Shown: positions 10,362 through 22,889, counted from the stretch's first letter. The stretch is 64,000 bases of DNA from Malus domestica (GCF_042453785.1 NC_091674.1:28283501-28347500), one strand, 5' to 3'. Notes: generated from the sequence alone by a model not told the origin. Numbers and translations: made by a program.

Positions 10362-10845
10362 ATAACTACCCAATTTTTAGAGGTGATTCCAAATTGGTTT
10401 CAACTTTTTAAAACAAATAACTACATAGGCCACCTACGGTAATTGATAATGTCCTTAAGGTTAAGTGATGACTTGAAAAAACATTGAAGTTGATTTTCAC
10501 TAACTCATCATTTTTGGAGTTTTTAATCCTGAAATAGACCCCTCTTAGCGAAGAAAAACATCAAATGTGTCTAGTTAAAAGGAATCGGTTTAGAAATTTA
10601 GAGCTCTATAGATTACGTGAGAATGAAAATCGCTTTAATACTTGAACATGCCATCACTTAATGTTGGTGATCTGTAGGATGTCTAATTTTCAAAACGTTA
10701 AGTAGTTATTTGAAATATTTTAAAAAGTTGGGCCACTTTAAAAATACCCCATAAGATTAAGTATTTTCCCTACTTAAGTAAACCTAATTTAGGTTGGGAC
10801 CAATTTAAAGGTACCCCTTAAGATTAGGTAGTTATGTCAAAATGT
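10362..10845. repeat. Foldback (inverted-repeat) element
   Basis: The left arm (about 10,362-10,475) and right arm (about 10,640-10,845) are imperfect reverse complements. Matching blocks include ATAACTACC, AAATTGG, CAACTTTTTAAAA, AAATAACTAC and TAAGTGATG. The right arm has an extra internal block. There is no coding capacity and TSDs are unclear. It is probably a MITE-like DNA element. Confidence 0.65.
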
Positions 10846-11616
10846 TTGATAGAGAAACTAGTCCTCTTAATGAGTCGGTTTTTGCTAAATAGTTGATAGC
10901 CTCAAAACGCAATAACTGAGAGTATAATTCATCGCAAGTAAGTATCTTCAAAGCGTATATGTAAACCAAACTTAACATTTCCTCAACAAGCAAAAAAAAA
11001 TAATTACTCGCTCAACCAAATGATTGTTGATAAACAACTATGGTTTAGTAGAATTATTATTTCCATTACTATTTGACTAATGAAATTTCTTACTTCCTTG
11101 CTCAAGAGATTGAACCAAACCGCAGGAAATATGGAAATATTGAGTTGACATATATTGCAAGAGAACAAACTTGCTCACTGCCCCTAATTAATGGTGAGTG
11201 TTGCGGGTTACCACTAAGTCATCAACTATAAGCTCATTTGGAAGTGTTTTTAAAATAATTGAACTTGTTTTTAGTGAAAATATATTTGAAATCAATTCTT
11301 AGTTAACAATGCAAGTGAGTCTTGGAATAATACTTAAAGTGTTTCTCGCAAGAAGCATATGAGCGGTACTTCTTGTAGGAAGTTCTTCAAGAGCTTTTGA
11401 AAACCACACATATTTCTTTAAAAACGCACTCATTTATTTTAAAAGCGCCTCCAGACGAACCCTATACATGTATCGTTGGATGAATCAGATTCAATTTACC
11501 ACGCCTTGAAATATAAATTCATCGAATGTTGGTAATGTAATGGTAGCTCAATCCCACATTAGAGGTGATGAACAATTTAGTCACTGTGGAGAATCATGGA
11601 AGTCTAGTGGAAAATG

Positions 11617-11830
11617 GGAAGAGGATTCTCTCCAGATCTACTTTATGGGGATCTCTAGCCGTTCATTGTACATCATACGGTTAATTTTTGTCAGGTACTA
11701 TTTGTGTTTAATTTTAATTTAAAAAGTTAAATAAACTTTTACCTCACGATGTATGATGAATGATTAAGATGTGAGAATCCATAAAATCTCTACCATTTAA
11801 ATTTGGATGGGATCCAAATCCTGGAAAATG
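11617..11830. mobile_element. Probable MITE with long inverted ends
   Basis: GGATCTCTAGCCGTTCATTG with CATCATACGG at the left is mirrored by a diverged reverse copy (ATGTATGATGAATGATTAAG ... GAGAATCC) at the right. Boundaries are approximate and no TSD was identified. Confidence 0.5.
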
Positions 11831-12892
11831 GAGTGGACATTGGAAAAACTATTACCTGTAGCCCGTTGGAAAATAAAACAGCTGTCTAAATTCATCAAGT
11901 TCACATCTAAGGAGAAGACTTCTAAAAAATCCAGAAAAGTCTTGTCACAAATATATTCTCTGGCAACAAAATCTTATTATACAAATTTGAAGGAAAACGA
12001 GGTCTAATATATATTTATTGTCTTTCATTTTCATAGTCTGTCAACTACAGAGATTCGTTGGTATTGGATCAATTTGTAAATCCAACTGTGTCTTCTGGCC
12101 CTTTTCCATAAGAATTATGATGCATGCAGTCCGTTATCAAGCTGTTGAATTGATCTAAGAATATTTACCTTATCATTTATTAAGTAATATTTTTATAACA
12201 TGTGGGGTTTTATTTTTTGACACATGCATGATCAATCTCCAACCACGAATGTATTTGAGTCCTTCACGACATGTTTAATTCGCATCAGTAATATTAGATT
12301 TTATATATGAAAGCTATTGCCATTTGTGTTTTCTGCAGAATAATTTTTCTTGACAACAAATTCATAAACCTCCAATTTCAAAGACGTGTATTTTTGCTCA
12401 CGTATCATTCTATTTATTACTGTTTGATGAGCTTAAATTTTAAAATTTAAATTCATCTAATGATAATAAATAGGACGGTGCATACAAATATTTATGTTCC
12501 AAAAGAGTCAAACGTGACCCCAAAATTCACCCAATAGAATCAAGGGTCCCATATACTCAACAATATGTTCTCAGGCTACCCTTTCATCATCAAAATGTTA
12601 TATTAACTTATACTTCCGAGTTAAGTGTCATAACATATATAATTTATATATTACTCATTATCCAAATGTAGGAATATTGGATTGGATTATTTTCATTCAT
12701 ATGGCTAACCATTTTATATATACATATCATAAGTATTTGAGCTGTAAGAAATATAATTCATTAAAGAATAAGAAAAATTAAATTACTATTATTAAAGAAA
12801 AAGAAATATAATTCTTTAAAGACATACATCTAGCCTCAAAAATTGAGGTGTAATAAGCGTAGATAATAGTTAATAATCTATGGGAGATAATA

Positions 12893-13052
12893 GAGAAATG
12901 CTAAGGAGTCTATCTCAAGGTGGGACTCTCTATAGATTCTATGTTACCTTATTATTTAACGTTAATTCCTGAGCTAACATTATAAAACATTGTGCAAAAA
13001 ATATGGGGTGACAAAGAGTCCCACTTTTGTGAGATTCTCCTTTTCATTTCTC
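12893..13052. mobile_element. MITE family B (GAGAAATGCT ends)
   Basis: The ends are GAGAAATGCTAAGGAG and the reverse complement of CTCCTTTTCATTTCTC (14 of 16 pair). The interior matches the copies at 15,011-15,154 and 39,278-39,450. No clean TSD is seen here. Confidence 0.65.
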
Positions 13053-14107
13053 TTTTAAATATAGAGTCAAATGTAGCTTTTTCCAGCCAACCCCTAATTA
13101 TTATAATTATCTTTTAAATTTTTGTACAATTGAGTTGCAAGAAGCATATAGAGAGAATAGTCTTATACCCAATTCGAATGATATTAAATGAAAAAAATGG
13201 AACCTTAGCATCTCTTCTTATCCGCAGTGTGTATCAAGGGAAAGATTTCTATATTTTCATGTTTTCTTTTGTCAAATATTTATGATAGTTAATTCATTTT
13301 TTTAGATCAAATATGTGTGTGTATCCTTAAAGGGAAGGGATCCCATTTTCATAAAAAAACGAGGATTAGTTGTGGGATTTTCTCTACATCGAATTTTAAT
13401 GATACGAATCGTCTATTTTGTCAGTCTTGATTCAAAGATTATCCTTGCAAAAATTAATTCAATACGAAATCATTTGCCTATTTAATTATCACGATGAAAT
13501 TTCAATGTTTTCTAGAAAATAAAGTGTTCGTTAATTTCTTTGAACTCAACTAGATATCTCAAATATTTTCGATTTGAATAATATTTTGTAAAGATGACCT
13601 CTGAGATGCAACTTGAAGACGGTTCAAATCGTTAAATTCGATGTGTAGTGGAATCTACAACTAATCGCATTTTTATTAAAAAATAAATAAAAACTCCTTT
13701 TTTTAAAGGCTTCTTATGTATACATATATATATTTAAGTCATTATTATTAAAAGACATAGTAAGTTTTAAACTATTATAATAATTTAAAAGGAGAAAGTT
13801 AAAACTTGAACTTTATGAGTCGAGATATTTTTGATAATTGAACCTTGTGACAGTGAACCCATATTTCTAGGGCATTGTGTCATGCCACCTGGATACTATT
13901 TTCCAATTTTGTGCATCGTGTATGAGATGGTGGTTTTCTCTTCATAAAAGCTTGAGGAACAATAGGGGTATTTGTGTCAATATAGGAGTATGATTCTTTT
14001 TTCTATTTTTTTTCCTCTCTTTCCTTCCACTTTTATTTAAACGGTTATTGTTAAATCATATTAATTTTTTATATTAATTTTTTATAACAAGAGAAAAATA
14101 AAATAAG
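13053..14107. other. Intergenic stretch, nothing recognised
   Basis: AT-rich, with no supported gene or element boundary. Confidence 0.4.
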
Positions 14108-14253
14108 ATCGTAATATCCACACACCTTTTTTTACTTCTCTCACATCATTTTAATTTTCGACTGTCGGATCGGATAAATTAAAAAAGATCAAATCACAGA
14201 AATTAACAAAATATATGAGAGAAGTAAAAAGAAGTATGTGAATAACGCATTTC
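14108..14253. mobile_element. MITE, second copy of family A
   Basis: The ends resemble the element at 5026-5171: ATATCCACACACC then TTTACTTCTCTCACA on the left, mirrored by GAGAGAAGTAAAAAGAAGTA and GTGAATAACGC on the right. Boundaries are approximate. Confidence 0.6.
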
Positions 14254-14329
14254 TAAAATAAAAGAATGTGAGAAAAAAAAATGGAAAGAAAAGAAGAAAG
14301 AATCCTACTCCGTCGAAGTAAAACCTAAA

Positions 14330-14570
14330 TAAAGCTACGTGACGGAGTTAGCACCCGAGTGAGCGTTGAATGTTGCGAGGTCAGATTCAGACTTAGAGGC
14401 CTTTTTAACGGTCGACACGTGCCCCGCGCTAATCCGACACATGCTTCCAGTTTTGCTGCCGTCACCAGGTAGCCCACCAATACAACTGTTTCCTGCAATA
14501 GAAGCGCGTCACGTGGCACAGGTGCTGTGCGCCCGCCTAACTGTGCTATCGTGAATTCGCGACAAGCCCC
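14330..14570. promoter_or_regulatory. GC-rich island with two G-boxes and an ACGTG core
   Basis: A locally GC-rich block in AT-rich surroundings contains perfect CACGTG at 14416-14421 and 14510-14515 and ACGTGAC at 14337-14343, the binding words of bZIP and bHLH factors. No gene begins nearby on either strand. It could be an isolated enhancer, a decayed promoter or a gene fragment. Confidence 0.35.
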
Positions 14571-15010
14571 ATCATTCCTTGACTATTTTCTCACACGGAT
14601 TTTTTTCTTTGTTCGAAAGTTTGTTTAAAAGAAAGATAGAAAAAGAAAAGCAAAGTATTCTATCACACACCCAAAACGAAATTGTATAATGTTGTAATTT
14701 TAGTTTGAATGGAAACGATAGCTTTATTGATAACAAACTTGTTAAGAGTCATGACGAAGGACATCTCTAATGACATCAGGGGTTCCTTGAACCAAACAGT
14801 TGACTCACGACTATGTAAACTTGACTTAAATTAATTAATTAGTATTGATCAAATTATTAATAAGAATTGTTATTAACACTTTAAAATTTTCATTTTGCAC
14901 TTCTCACAAATGTATTTTTATTTCTTAATATAAAAAATTTGGAGTGAAAAATGAGAATTTCACAATGCCAATAACAATTCTACTATTAATTATGTAGTGC
15001 ATTGATGTAA

Positions 15011-15154
15011 AAGAAATGCTAACGACACTTTCTCAAAATGAGATTTTCTATAAACTTTCTGTCACCTCACAGATTAACATCAATTCTCTTGTCAACGTTA
15101 TAAAATATTGTACCAAAAACATGAGGCTTAACATCAATTCTCTTAGCATTTTTC
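15011..15154. mobile_element. MITE family B, copy with 9 bp TSD
   Basis: Starts AAGAAATGCTAACG and ends TTAGCATTTTTC. Flanks are TTGATGTAA (15002-15010) and TTGATATAA (15155-15163), a 9 bp TSD with one mismatch, as for Mutator-type elements. Confidence 0.75.
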
Positions 15155-15176
15155 TTGATATAATCACAATTGAACT

Positions 15177-15350
15177 GTCACTTAGTATTACGGTCTGGTG
15201 ATATTCATATCCACTTGTAAGTGAGAGGTCTTAGGTTTGATTCTCGTCAAAGACAAATTTGAATCACATTATGCTAGCCCATTGTGAGGCTTAGTTCACT
15301 CCCCTACTCCTTATTGTAAATAATATCGCTTGTTCAAAAAAAAAAAAAAA
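15177..15350 (+). mobile_element. tRNA-derived SINE
   Basis: Shares GTAAGTGAGAGGTCTTAGG, a B-box-like GTTTGATTCTC and GCTTGTTCAAAAAA with the SINEs at 3,731 and 16,291, and ends in A15. The flanks CAATTGAACT (15167-15176) and CAGTTGAATT (15352-15361) are a probable TSD with two mismatches. Confidence 0.8.
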
Positions 15351-15805
15351 CCAGTTGAATTAGTCCACACAAAGTTACATTGTCAACATTCTCGTGTAAC
15401 CAATTGCTTTGTTAGTTGGACAAAGATTGGGCACCCCATAGACTATGCCCTAATGAGTTCTCAAAATAGTAACTCGACCAGTTTGTGATGTGGTTAATGG
15501 GGAAATGAATTTGGAGACGATTTTAGGTTGGTTCGGATAAGGTATCATGTGAGTCAATCTTATCCTTATCAACCTCTTATGTAAAGTCCAGGGTTTTGCT
15601 CCAAAGCTAGATAAAGAAATAGAGATAAGATCGAGAATTTCGTACTATTTATGATTTGGTTTCCTTTTTAAGAATGGGTTTAGAGTATTATTCTTTTCTA
15701 TTTTGTTTGAAATTCACTTCCTTAATATTTGCAGTTTTAGTTAAAATTGCGATTGACAATTGTTCTTACGCTCACAATAGAAGGCCTAAGTTGAAATGCA
15801 AAATT
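15351..15805. other. Intergenic stretch, nothing recognised
   Basis: No supported gene or element boundary. Confidence 0.4.
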
Positions 15806-15948
15806 AGGGTAATGTTAGAGGGAGATTAAATTTTATAAACTGTATGATGTGGTTGTTGATGATTGAATTATTTATTAAATGTAATTAACGTGTTTATTTC
15901 CTATTAGTGATACATCATATTATTTACAATAATTTTTCTAGCATTTAC
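15806..15948. mobile_element. MITE family C (GGGTAATGTTA ends)
   Basis: Begins AGGGTAATGTTAGAGGGAG and ends in TTTTTCTAGCATT. The interior (GATTGAATTATTTATTAA, GTGATACATCATA) matches other family C copies at 17,565, 38,514, 39,882, 41,912 and 42,737. Confidence 0.6.
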
Positions 15949-16290
15949 TTACAAAATTATAGCCCACATTTTGGTAATTTAATTGCATGAGCCAACCCAA
16001 AACCCTAATAGAGACGTGGAACATATTTGTTGGGTTTGGCATGTTTGATAGTGTTGCTTTATATTGGTTAAAAAGTCAACATAATTTTGGAGGCGTTTGG
16101 TTCAATGTTATTTTATTTTATTGCGTAATTCCACAAAATCAATAACAATCTTCGTAGACAAAAACATCAACCAAAAAACAAAAAATAATTACAACATAAC
16201 GCAACCCCATTATTTGATTTATTTTGTTTCATAATTCTTATTTTCGTGATCATTTAAATAAGTATAGATGAGATCATTTAAATATATGTA

Positions 16291-16466
16291 TTTATTCACA
16301 TTTAGTAATACGGTATAATGATATTTCTGTTCACTTGTAAGTGAGAGGTCTTAAATTCGTTTCTCGCCAAAAGCAAATTTTAACCACATTATTGCTAGCT
16401 CATTGTGATGCTTAGTTCACTTCCCCACCCTTAGTATAGATAATATCATTTGTTCAAAAAAAAAAT
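16291..16466 (+). mobile_element. tRNA-derived SINE
   Basis: Has TTAGTAATACGGTATAATG, CTTGTAAGTGAGAGGTCTTA, a diverged B box (AATTCGTTTCTC) and ends CATTTGTTCAAAAAAAAA. Same family as the copies at 3,731 and 15,177. No reliable TSD. Confidence 0.75.
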
Positions 16467-16639
16467 ATATTTATATATATCTCACAATCACCACCTGATC
16501 TTTTATATAGTGATTATTTTAAATACAAATACATATTCTAGGCAAATTCGAATCGAATTTCAGGACGATATTTTAGTATTGACAGAAGGCCATTTAAAGG
16601 AACTAACCCGTTTCATTTTCTGTTTCATTTTCCTCTAGA

Positions 16640-17560
16640 GGATTAAGATAAATCAACCGTTTAGGGAATGTTACGTGCATGTCACGATTAAAGAATGCAG
16701 CAAACGACCTCAAAATATTGTGTTAATGAATTCTTCAACTGGGAATGCATGGGCAGGTAGCCACATACATATTGCATATATACTTCAACAGCATGGGTCG
16801 GGCATTAATTAGTAGTTAAGCCTAATCACTGACCACTAATCCCCTTAAGAACAAAGGTTGAGTTTCTTTTCAAATTTTTTCACAATACAAAGTTAGAAAA
16901 TTTAGTTTAGGTCAATGAGCATATAGAGGTCAATTGAAACAATTCTCTTATTCAACAAAGATTGATAAAATTGTTCTCCTCTACTTGTTAAAAAAATATT
17001 TCTTTCGTTGACCTCTTTTTAAAGGGACACAATATTGATTGATCAAATCTTTATTGGATATGTGAGATGCTATTTACGTTTACGAGGGATATATGAGATA
17101 CTAACTCGAGTTTTTAAGTTGGCATTGTTATCTAAACTTAGATTTAGCCAAATTAGTTAACGTATCGTATTATTTTAGCGCACCAAGTTAAAATTTTTCT
17201 TTTCATAATTTATTAATTTAGTGTAAAATATTGTTGGTGTTTTAAAACAAAACAGAGGTTGATATTTTCGTCTATTCACTAAAGCTAGAGAAAAGACCAA
17301 ACTATACGACATATAACTAGCAAGGCCCATCCAGTTATTGGTCCATGCATGTCCATTGCATATCTTGGACTGGCAATACAAATTCAAATAAAATAATTTA
17401 AAATAATTCATTGAAAAATAACAAAGATAAACATGATTTTATTTGATTTTTTTCAGGAACATAATGGCAATGAGTAAGGACAAGGGTTTCATAAAAAAGA
17501 AAAAGAAAAAGACAAGGGTTTCATGAAAAAGAAAGGACAAGGGCAGCTTTTTTATCATAA
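16640..17560. other. Intergenic stretch, nothing recognised
   Basis: AT-rich sequence without a supported gene or repeat boundary. Confidence 0.4.
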
Positions 17561-17564
17561 ATTT

Positions 17565-17700
17565 TAGAGTAACTTAAGGAGAGTAAATTTGTAGATAAAT
17601 GATTGATTTATTACTAACATGTTGATAAACGTGCTCATTCCTATTGATGACACATCATTTAGTTTACAAATTTAATATTCCTAGCATTATCTTAAATTTT
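17565..17700. mobile_element. MITE family C copy
   Basis: Contains GATTGATTTATTACTAACAT, GATGACACATCATTTAGTTT and CCTAGCATTATC, in the same order as the other family C copies. The ends are eroded. Confidence 0.55.
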
Positions 17701-17954
17701 AATCAACGAACTTGAAAACTTACACAATCAGTCAGATATGCCTGTAGCGTACTGACTACTTGGTGGTAGTTGGTGAACAGATTAATACAGGGAACAAAAT
17801 GAATCGTCTGTATAAACGGTGGTCCATAATCCATATAGTCCATGAACCTAAAGGTATGTTTAATGTACGTAGGATCGTAAAATCTGTTATCCCTTCTGCA
17901 GGTAAACGTGATGCAATCCACGAAAAGGAGCTTTCAAATTAAGCATCAAATTTT

Positions 17955-18376
17955 ATGCCCTCTCTTAAGAATACTCAAACTCTTGGGCTAAAACCTAAAA
18001 TTTAGGTTTTAAATCTCCCCCAACTTATTCCAACCTTACATTAAAATCAGTTTTGGGTTAGAACTGATTTTTGGGGAAATTTTAAGCCGAAGAACTTGCC
18101 AAGGTAAATGGCTTGGCCCACTGCGCGTGAATGCGCCAGGAAAAAAAGGGGAGCAAACAAAAAGCAAAACAAATGGGACACTGTTGTGCAGAAATGAGGC
18201 CTAACTTGATGGGGTTGTCGGGCATTTATGTGTAATCCCAACGGCTCCATTTTGATCGGATGACATGGAGAATAAAACTTAATCCAAAAGGGTTGGAGAA
18301 AAAAAATTTGTTTATGGGTTAAAACTTAAATTTTGAAGTTAAAATTTGAGATTTTAACTCAAGAGTTAGAGATGGT
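17955..18376. mobile_element. Probable Mutator-type element with long inverted ends
   Basis: The left end (ACTCAAACTCTTGGGCTAAA, then AAATTTAGGTTTTAA) pairs with the right end (TTAAAATTTGAGATTTTAAC, then CAAGAGTTAGAGATGG) over about 70 bp with mismatches. The roughly 280 bp interior has no coding sequence. Boundaries are approximate. Confidence 0.5.
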
Positions 18377-18637
18377 CAAAATGCCCAAACCATATATTAT
18401 AGTATAGACTAATACAAACTTGCAGGCTCAAGTCGCTCACCATTTGTTTGACTATCGATGGCCTCGTTCCACAACGGCATGCATGTATTTTTAATTTCTT
18501 GTGTATTCATTAATCTCTAAAGTGGAGTATAAATAGAAGTTATAATTGATATTACATATGCACTTTGTCGATGTTAGACCAAAGACTACTATTTACACTT
18601 AACTAATATTTACACATATAACTCACAACACTCTACC

Positions 18638-19730
18638 TCAAATTGGAGCAAAGATGTCGTGCACGCCCAACTTGTCAAGCGAGATGAGAAACACACTAAT
18701 AGACACAACCCTAGTAAGCATGTCAGTGAGTTGATCTTTAGATACCACAAATGGGAAAGCAATAATTCCAACATCAAGTTTTTCATTGGTAAAAGGTAGG
18801 TCGATCAATCTCACATGTTTTGTATGATCATGTTGCACTAGATCACTGGATTATGAGCAATCTCAATAACACCCTTTTAATTTATCACAATTGAGTTTCA
18901 TAAAACCCTTGGGTTCAAACCCAAGATCCCTCAACAATTTCTTCAACCACAACAACTCACATACACACCATGAGACATACCACGAATCTCAACTTTTGCA
19001 CTTGAACTAGCAACCACTTTATGTTTCTTGCTTCTCAAATTAACCAAATTACCATCCACAAAAGTAAAGTTTCCAAATGTAGACTGCTAGCCAGTGATAG
19101 AATGTGTCCAGTTTGCATCTATATACCCTTTCTACATTCAAATGACCATTCGTGTAGAAAACCAAACATCTGCTAGGAGCCAAATCCCAAATGCAATTGT
19201 TTTCTAGAGCTTTCATCTCAACGTTCATGGCATTAACCTCATTTTGGATTAGAGAAAACATCTTGCAATTTTGTTGGAACAGATACACTACATAACTGAC
19301 ATATGTAGGATGCATATAGTTTGAAAAAACGATGAGTGGACACATAATTATTGATAGAAACTTTGCTTTGGCATGCATATCATGCTCATATTATTCTTTA
19401 GGTTTTCCACTATATGTTAGCTCGTGGAGGCAACTGAGATGAAGACAAACCATCATAATTTAACTCATGTGTGTCACCATCTTTTACCAAACCATTAAAA
19501 GAATCATCAGTAGATGAACCATCAACAAGTAACTCATCAGACAATCCAGCAACAAGTGATCGGTCATTAACAGACAAAGGCTCTAAACCCGTGGTATCAC
19601 ACATAGGCAACTGGTCATTGGGTGCATCCAACAACAGATAGAGCTTCAGAAATGACAGTCGACTGGTATCGGTCGTCATCTATGGCCGACCAGTTGCGTG
19701 TTATCACATGGCAAAACAGATTTCATCCCT
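18638..19730 (-). pseudogene. Ty1/copia pol relic (linker, RT start, RNase H end)
   Basis: On the minus strand, 19,679-19,410 looks like the linker before reverse transcriptase. Bases 19,378-19,049 hold the RT start (VEMKALENNCIWDLAP) and then degrade. Bases 18,838-18,638 encode the end of RNase H (TKHVRLIDLPF, DQLTDMLT, SLDKLGVHDIFAP). Only about 210 bp separate the RT start from the RNase H end, where an intact element has over 1.3 kb, so most of RT is deleted. Sequence left of 18,632 (TATTTATACTCC near 18,526 on the minus strand) may be its 3' LTR. It is non-functional. Confidence 0.8.
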
Positions 19731-20267
19731 AATTCGGATTGTAACATATCATCCACACATCTTTGACTCAGGCCTAAAGGCCCTGGTGGTAGATGAGTAT
19801 GGCCACATGGCAGTATTACATATATACTTGCCATGTCAGCAAAATCAGTTAGATTTGGTTGTAAGATTTGATAAGATTTAGTTAAATGTGTTGAGAGGTT
19901 TCTTCATCATTAAGAAAGTGATTATATCCCTCTATATATATCGTGTTCCTTAGTAATACTCTTCACTTAATGAAAAATCAAACCGTGATTATATCCCTTT
20001 ATATATATTTTGCTCTTTAGTATTTCATTTCTTTCTTTGAGCTTTTCTCTTTGTTTTTCATTCTATTTCTTCATCTTCTCATATTCTTGATTCAATGTGA
20101 AGCTTGATTCTTTTAGTTAATAAGATTTAACATTTAAAAAAAAAAAACAAAGAAAACGTGTGAGACTCTCTTTCTGGTTTTCCAACCTTGCAAACTCCTT
20201 TACCACTGACCCTAGCCTTTGGTTTGGGTGCTTGTGGTTATCCTTGTCCAAGTTCCTTGTTCTCCTC
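19731..20267. other. Sequence left of the gypsy insertion
   Basis: AT-rich; a near-direct repeat of GTGATTATATCCC occurs at about 19,918 and 19,986. From about 20,150 it is contiguous, before the insertions, with 29,474-29,845 and 34,758-35,200. Identity unknown. Confidence 0.35.
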
Positions 20268-22889
20268 TGACACACCCCGTCCCGAAGGAGGGCGTGCTGG
20301 CCGTCACGTGAGAGTGACGTAACCATTTACACAGTTCGGAAGCTTTAAAGAATACAATTACTAAGATAACACACCCGAGGGTGAGTCATACTTTTGTGAA
20401 TTCTGTTAGAACACCGTTGGATTCCTCGTGGCCACCAAAGCTCTGCCATCTAGGACCTGGAGGGGCGCAAAACAAAATTGAGTGGGTCAGTAAAACAAAG
20501 TTTTTCGAAAACATTTCATTTAAAACATTTCTAACCCCTCACCGTAAAACCTGTATACTTTCCCAGAAAAAAAAAATATATATATAAAACCATATGAAAT
20601 CTCAAAACTTAAATCCCAAATCTTTAACATTTTTCAAGAAAAATATGCCATGCCATAAATCAAAATATAAATCAGGTGAAATAAGGAATCAATCGGAGAC
20701 CCTGCAGTTGGTCCTATACGATTAATTCAATAGCTCAATATCCCACTAAGCCGGAGTCACCACAGTGACCTATACGGCCCTACTCTGCACATCACTCGGA
20801 ACTACGTAAGGTAGTCTATACGATGAAAGGTGTAAAAATACGCTCTAGTGCTTCTCTCATCAATCATCAGCGCGCATAACTAAGGTCACCCACTAGTCGG
20901 AATCACGCCTAGTGATCTGTACGACTAGCATGTCGGAACCCTCACATGGTCTGTACGACATCCACCTACTTGGATCCAAGGCGAGCGTGCGGTGTGGTGA
21001 ATAATATAAGCACTAACACCTAGGGTGCAAGTTATGAGCTCAAAACATCTCAACAACAAACAATTCAATGAATAAATGAACTCACCTGACTTACCTGTGC
21101 CTCCACAGCACCATGCAACATGTATGCATCATATATCAATTCATTCTTTTCATAAACTTCTATGCTTGGCATTTCAATTCATACTTTTCATAAACTTCTA
21201 TGCATGGCATTTAAAAACATTTTCTCATATAAATGCATTTCTGGGAAAACAATAGTATATAGGTAATACGAAAACAAAACTGCCCACTCACCTGGAGTTC
21301 GCCCAACAACTTCCTAGCACCGTACATCAAGGCGTCATGAAGATTAGCGCCTAGAACAATAATTAAATCCAACCTCAGAAATCATGCCGATAGAATACAT
21401 AACTTATATAAGACACGTCTCTACGTAGTTCGATCCGGATGATCTGCAACTCAGATTTCAAATCCGTAACTTCCAGAGGTCCACAATATACCTCTAGGAC
21501 AACATCCTAAAATTTCATTACCATCCAACGGTCGGATCTCCGTCAATTTCCAAAACTAAGTGACGGTTAACATTCTATTTTATGAACTTACAACTTCAAT
21601 TCCGGAAGATCCGTAAATTGGATTCCCAATCCGTAAGTTCCTATAATCCTCAAATATTACGTATTACAACGTATCAAAGTTTGATGACGATCCAACGGTC
21701 GGATCGTCAATTCACATTTTCACCTAACCATGAATCGTAACCAACTTAGGTTCAATTATTCAATTTACGTCCATCAATTATCAAAACTGAACCTAGAACC
21801 TTAATCACATGCTAATAATGACATTGGCGGGCCATTGGCCACGCACCGCCGCGCGGGCCGCCGCGGGTGGCGGTTGGCCGCCCCCGGCTCGCCGGAAAAT
21901 TCAACTATTTCCAAAAATTACCAAAATTTGCAGATTTGAAGATCTCAATGAGTAGAACAACTTTCATACCTGTGGACAAGGCCAATTGGGCCTGGAAGTG
22001 CTTCAATTTCACCAAAACCGTGAAGAACCCTAGAATTTGGTGTTTCCAATTCGACCTTCAAACTTGTTCCAACGCCTCTACTACCTCTTGGGCTTTGTTC
22101 TAGGTCCTAAAGGAATGCTAATGATGTTAGTAATTGAAAGAAAACATTTCAAAATTTCAAGAATTTAAACAAAAGGGTCGCGGCACCCGTGTGGGTGTTC
22201 TTCGCGAAATCACAACGAAATTCAATGATTCTTGGGGTGAAACATAAAGAGGGAAGGCCTAGATGTTGATTGGGAGTGGTACCTTGATCCAATTCGTTGG
22301 AAAATTGGACGAAACGGCGAAAACCCGCCGATTTGGAAGCTTGGGTCGCGCGGGTCAAAGGTGACCCATTCCTCCTGTTCCCCCGTGCACCACTCTCCCT
22401 CCTTTCCCTCCTTTCCTTCCCCTGGTTGATCAGTTTCTTCCTCTCTCTTCTTCTGATTCGCTCGCATCTTCTTCTTCTCCGATTGGGCATTTCTGCCCAG
22501 TCTCTTCTTCTTTTCTGTTTTCTGTTTCTTCTTCTCATACACATACACACACCAAAAACCTTTCCCTCATCCCAGCCAACCATTTCATTCATCATTAAAT
22601 CTGGGCCGTCCATTTTCATAAAAGAATTTCTATATTTTACTAAAATTATAATTCCTTAAAATCCCAACTTCAAACTTTAATAACTTCTTCGATATAACTC
22701 CAAATCACGAACCGTCTGCGCCCATGCGTCCGTAACGACGAGTACTACCAGGATATGCCAAGGAAACAAATCTTAGATGGCACGACATGGTGATTAACCT
22801 CGAATAATGCACGTACCTTCAAAGGGCATTTTTGTAAAATCCTTTATCAAAACTTTAAAAATTCTTAAAATTAGGGACGGGCTGTCACA
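20268..22889 (-). mobile_element. 3' LTR of a Ty3/gypsy element (2,622 bp)
   Basis: Reads TGTGACAGCCCG...GGTGTGTCA on the minus strand. It matches 26,852-29,473 at a constant offset of 6,584 bp with no indel. I see three substitutions by eye (in the C/T-rich part near 22,393, near 22,498 and near 22,578). The element TSD is TCCTC at 20263-20267 and 29474-29478. A polypurine-like AAGGTGGGTAGAT borders its inner edge on the minus strand. It contains a hairpin array at 20,691-20,961 and a very GC-rich patch near 21,835-21,890. Confidence 0.95.
20691..20961 (-). repeat. Hairpin array in the gypsy 3' LTR (5 units)
   Basis: Five short inverted repeats start at 20,691, 20,749, 20,796, 20,893 and 20,930. 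Each has an outer stem ending in CG, a CGGA word, an inner stem, a 4-8 nt loop, the inner stem complement, CTRTA and the outer complement. Outer stems differ: AATCG/CGATT, GCCG/CGGC, TCG/CGA, CTAGTCG/CGACTAG, ATGTCG/CGACAT. Inner stems also differ: ACC/GGT, GTCAC/GTGAC, ACTAC/GTAGT, ATCAC/GTGAT, ACC/GGT. An identical array is in the other LTR at 27,275-27,545. Confidence 0.8.

Noticed and set aside
22149..22659. Open frames of 108-156 codons on both strands (and twins at 28,733-29,243)
   Set aside because: They lie in the C/T-rich part of the gypsy LTR, are low in complexity and appear twice only because the LTR does.
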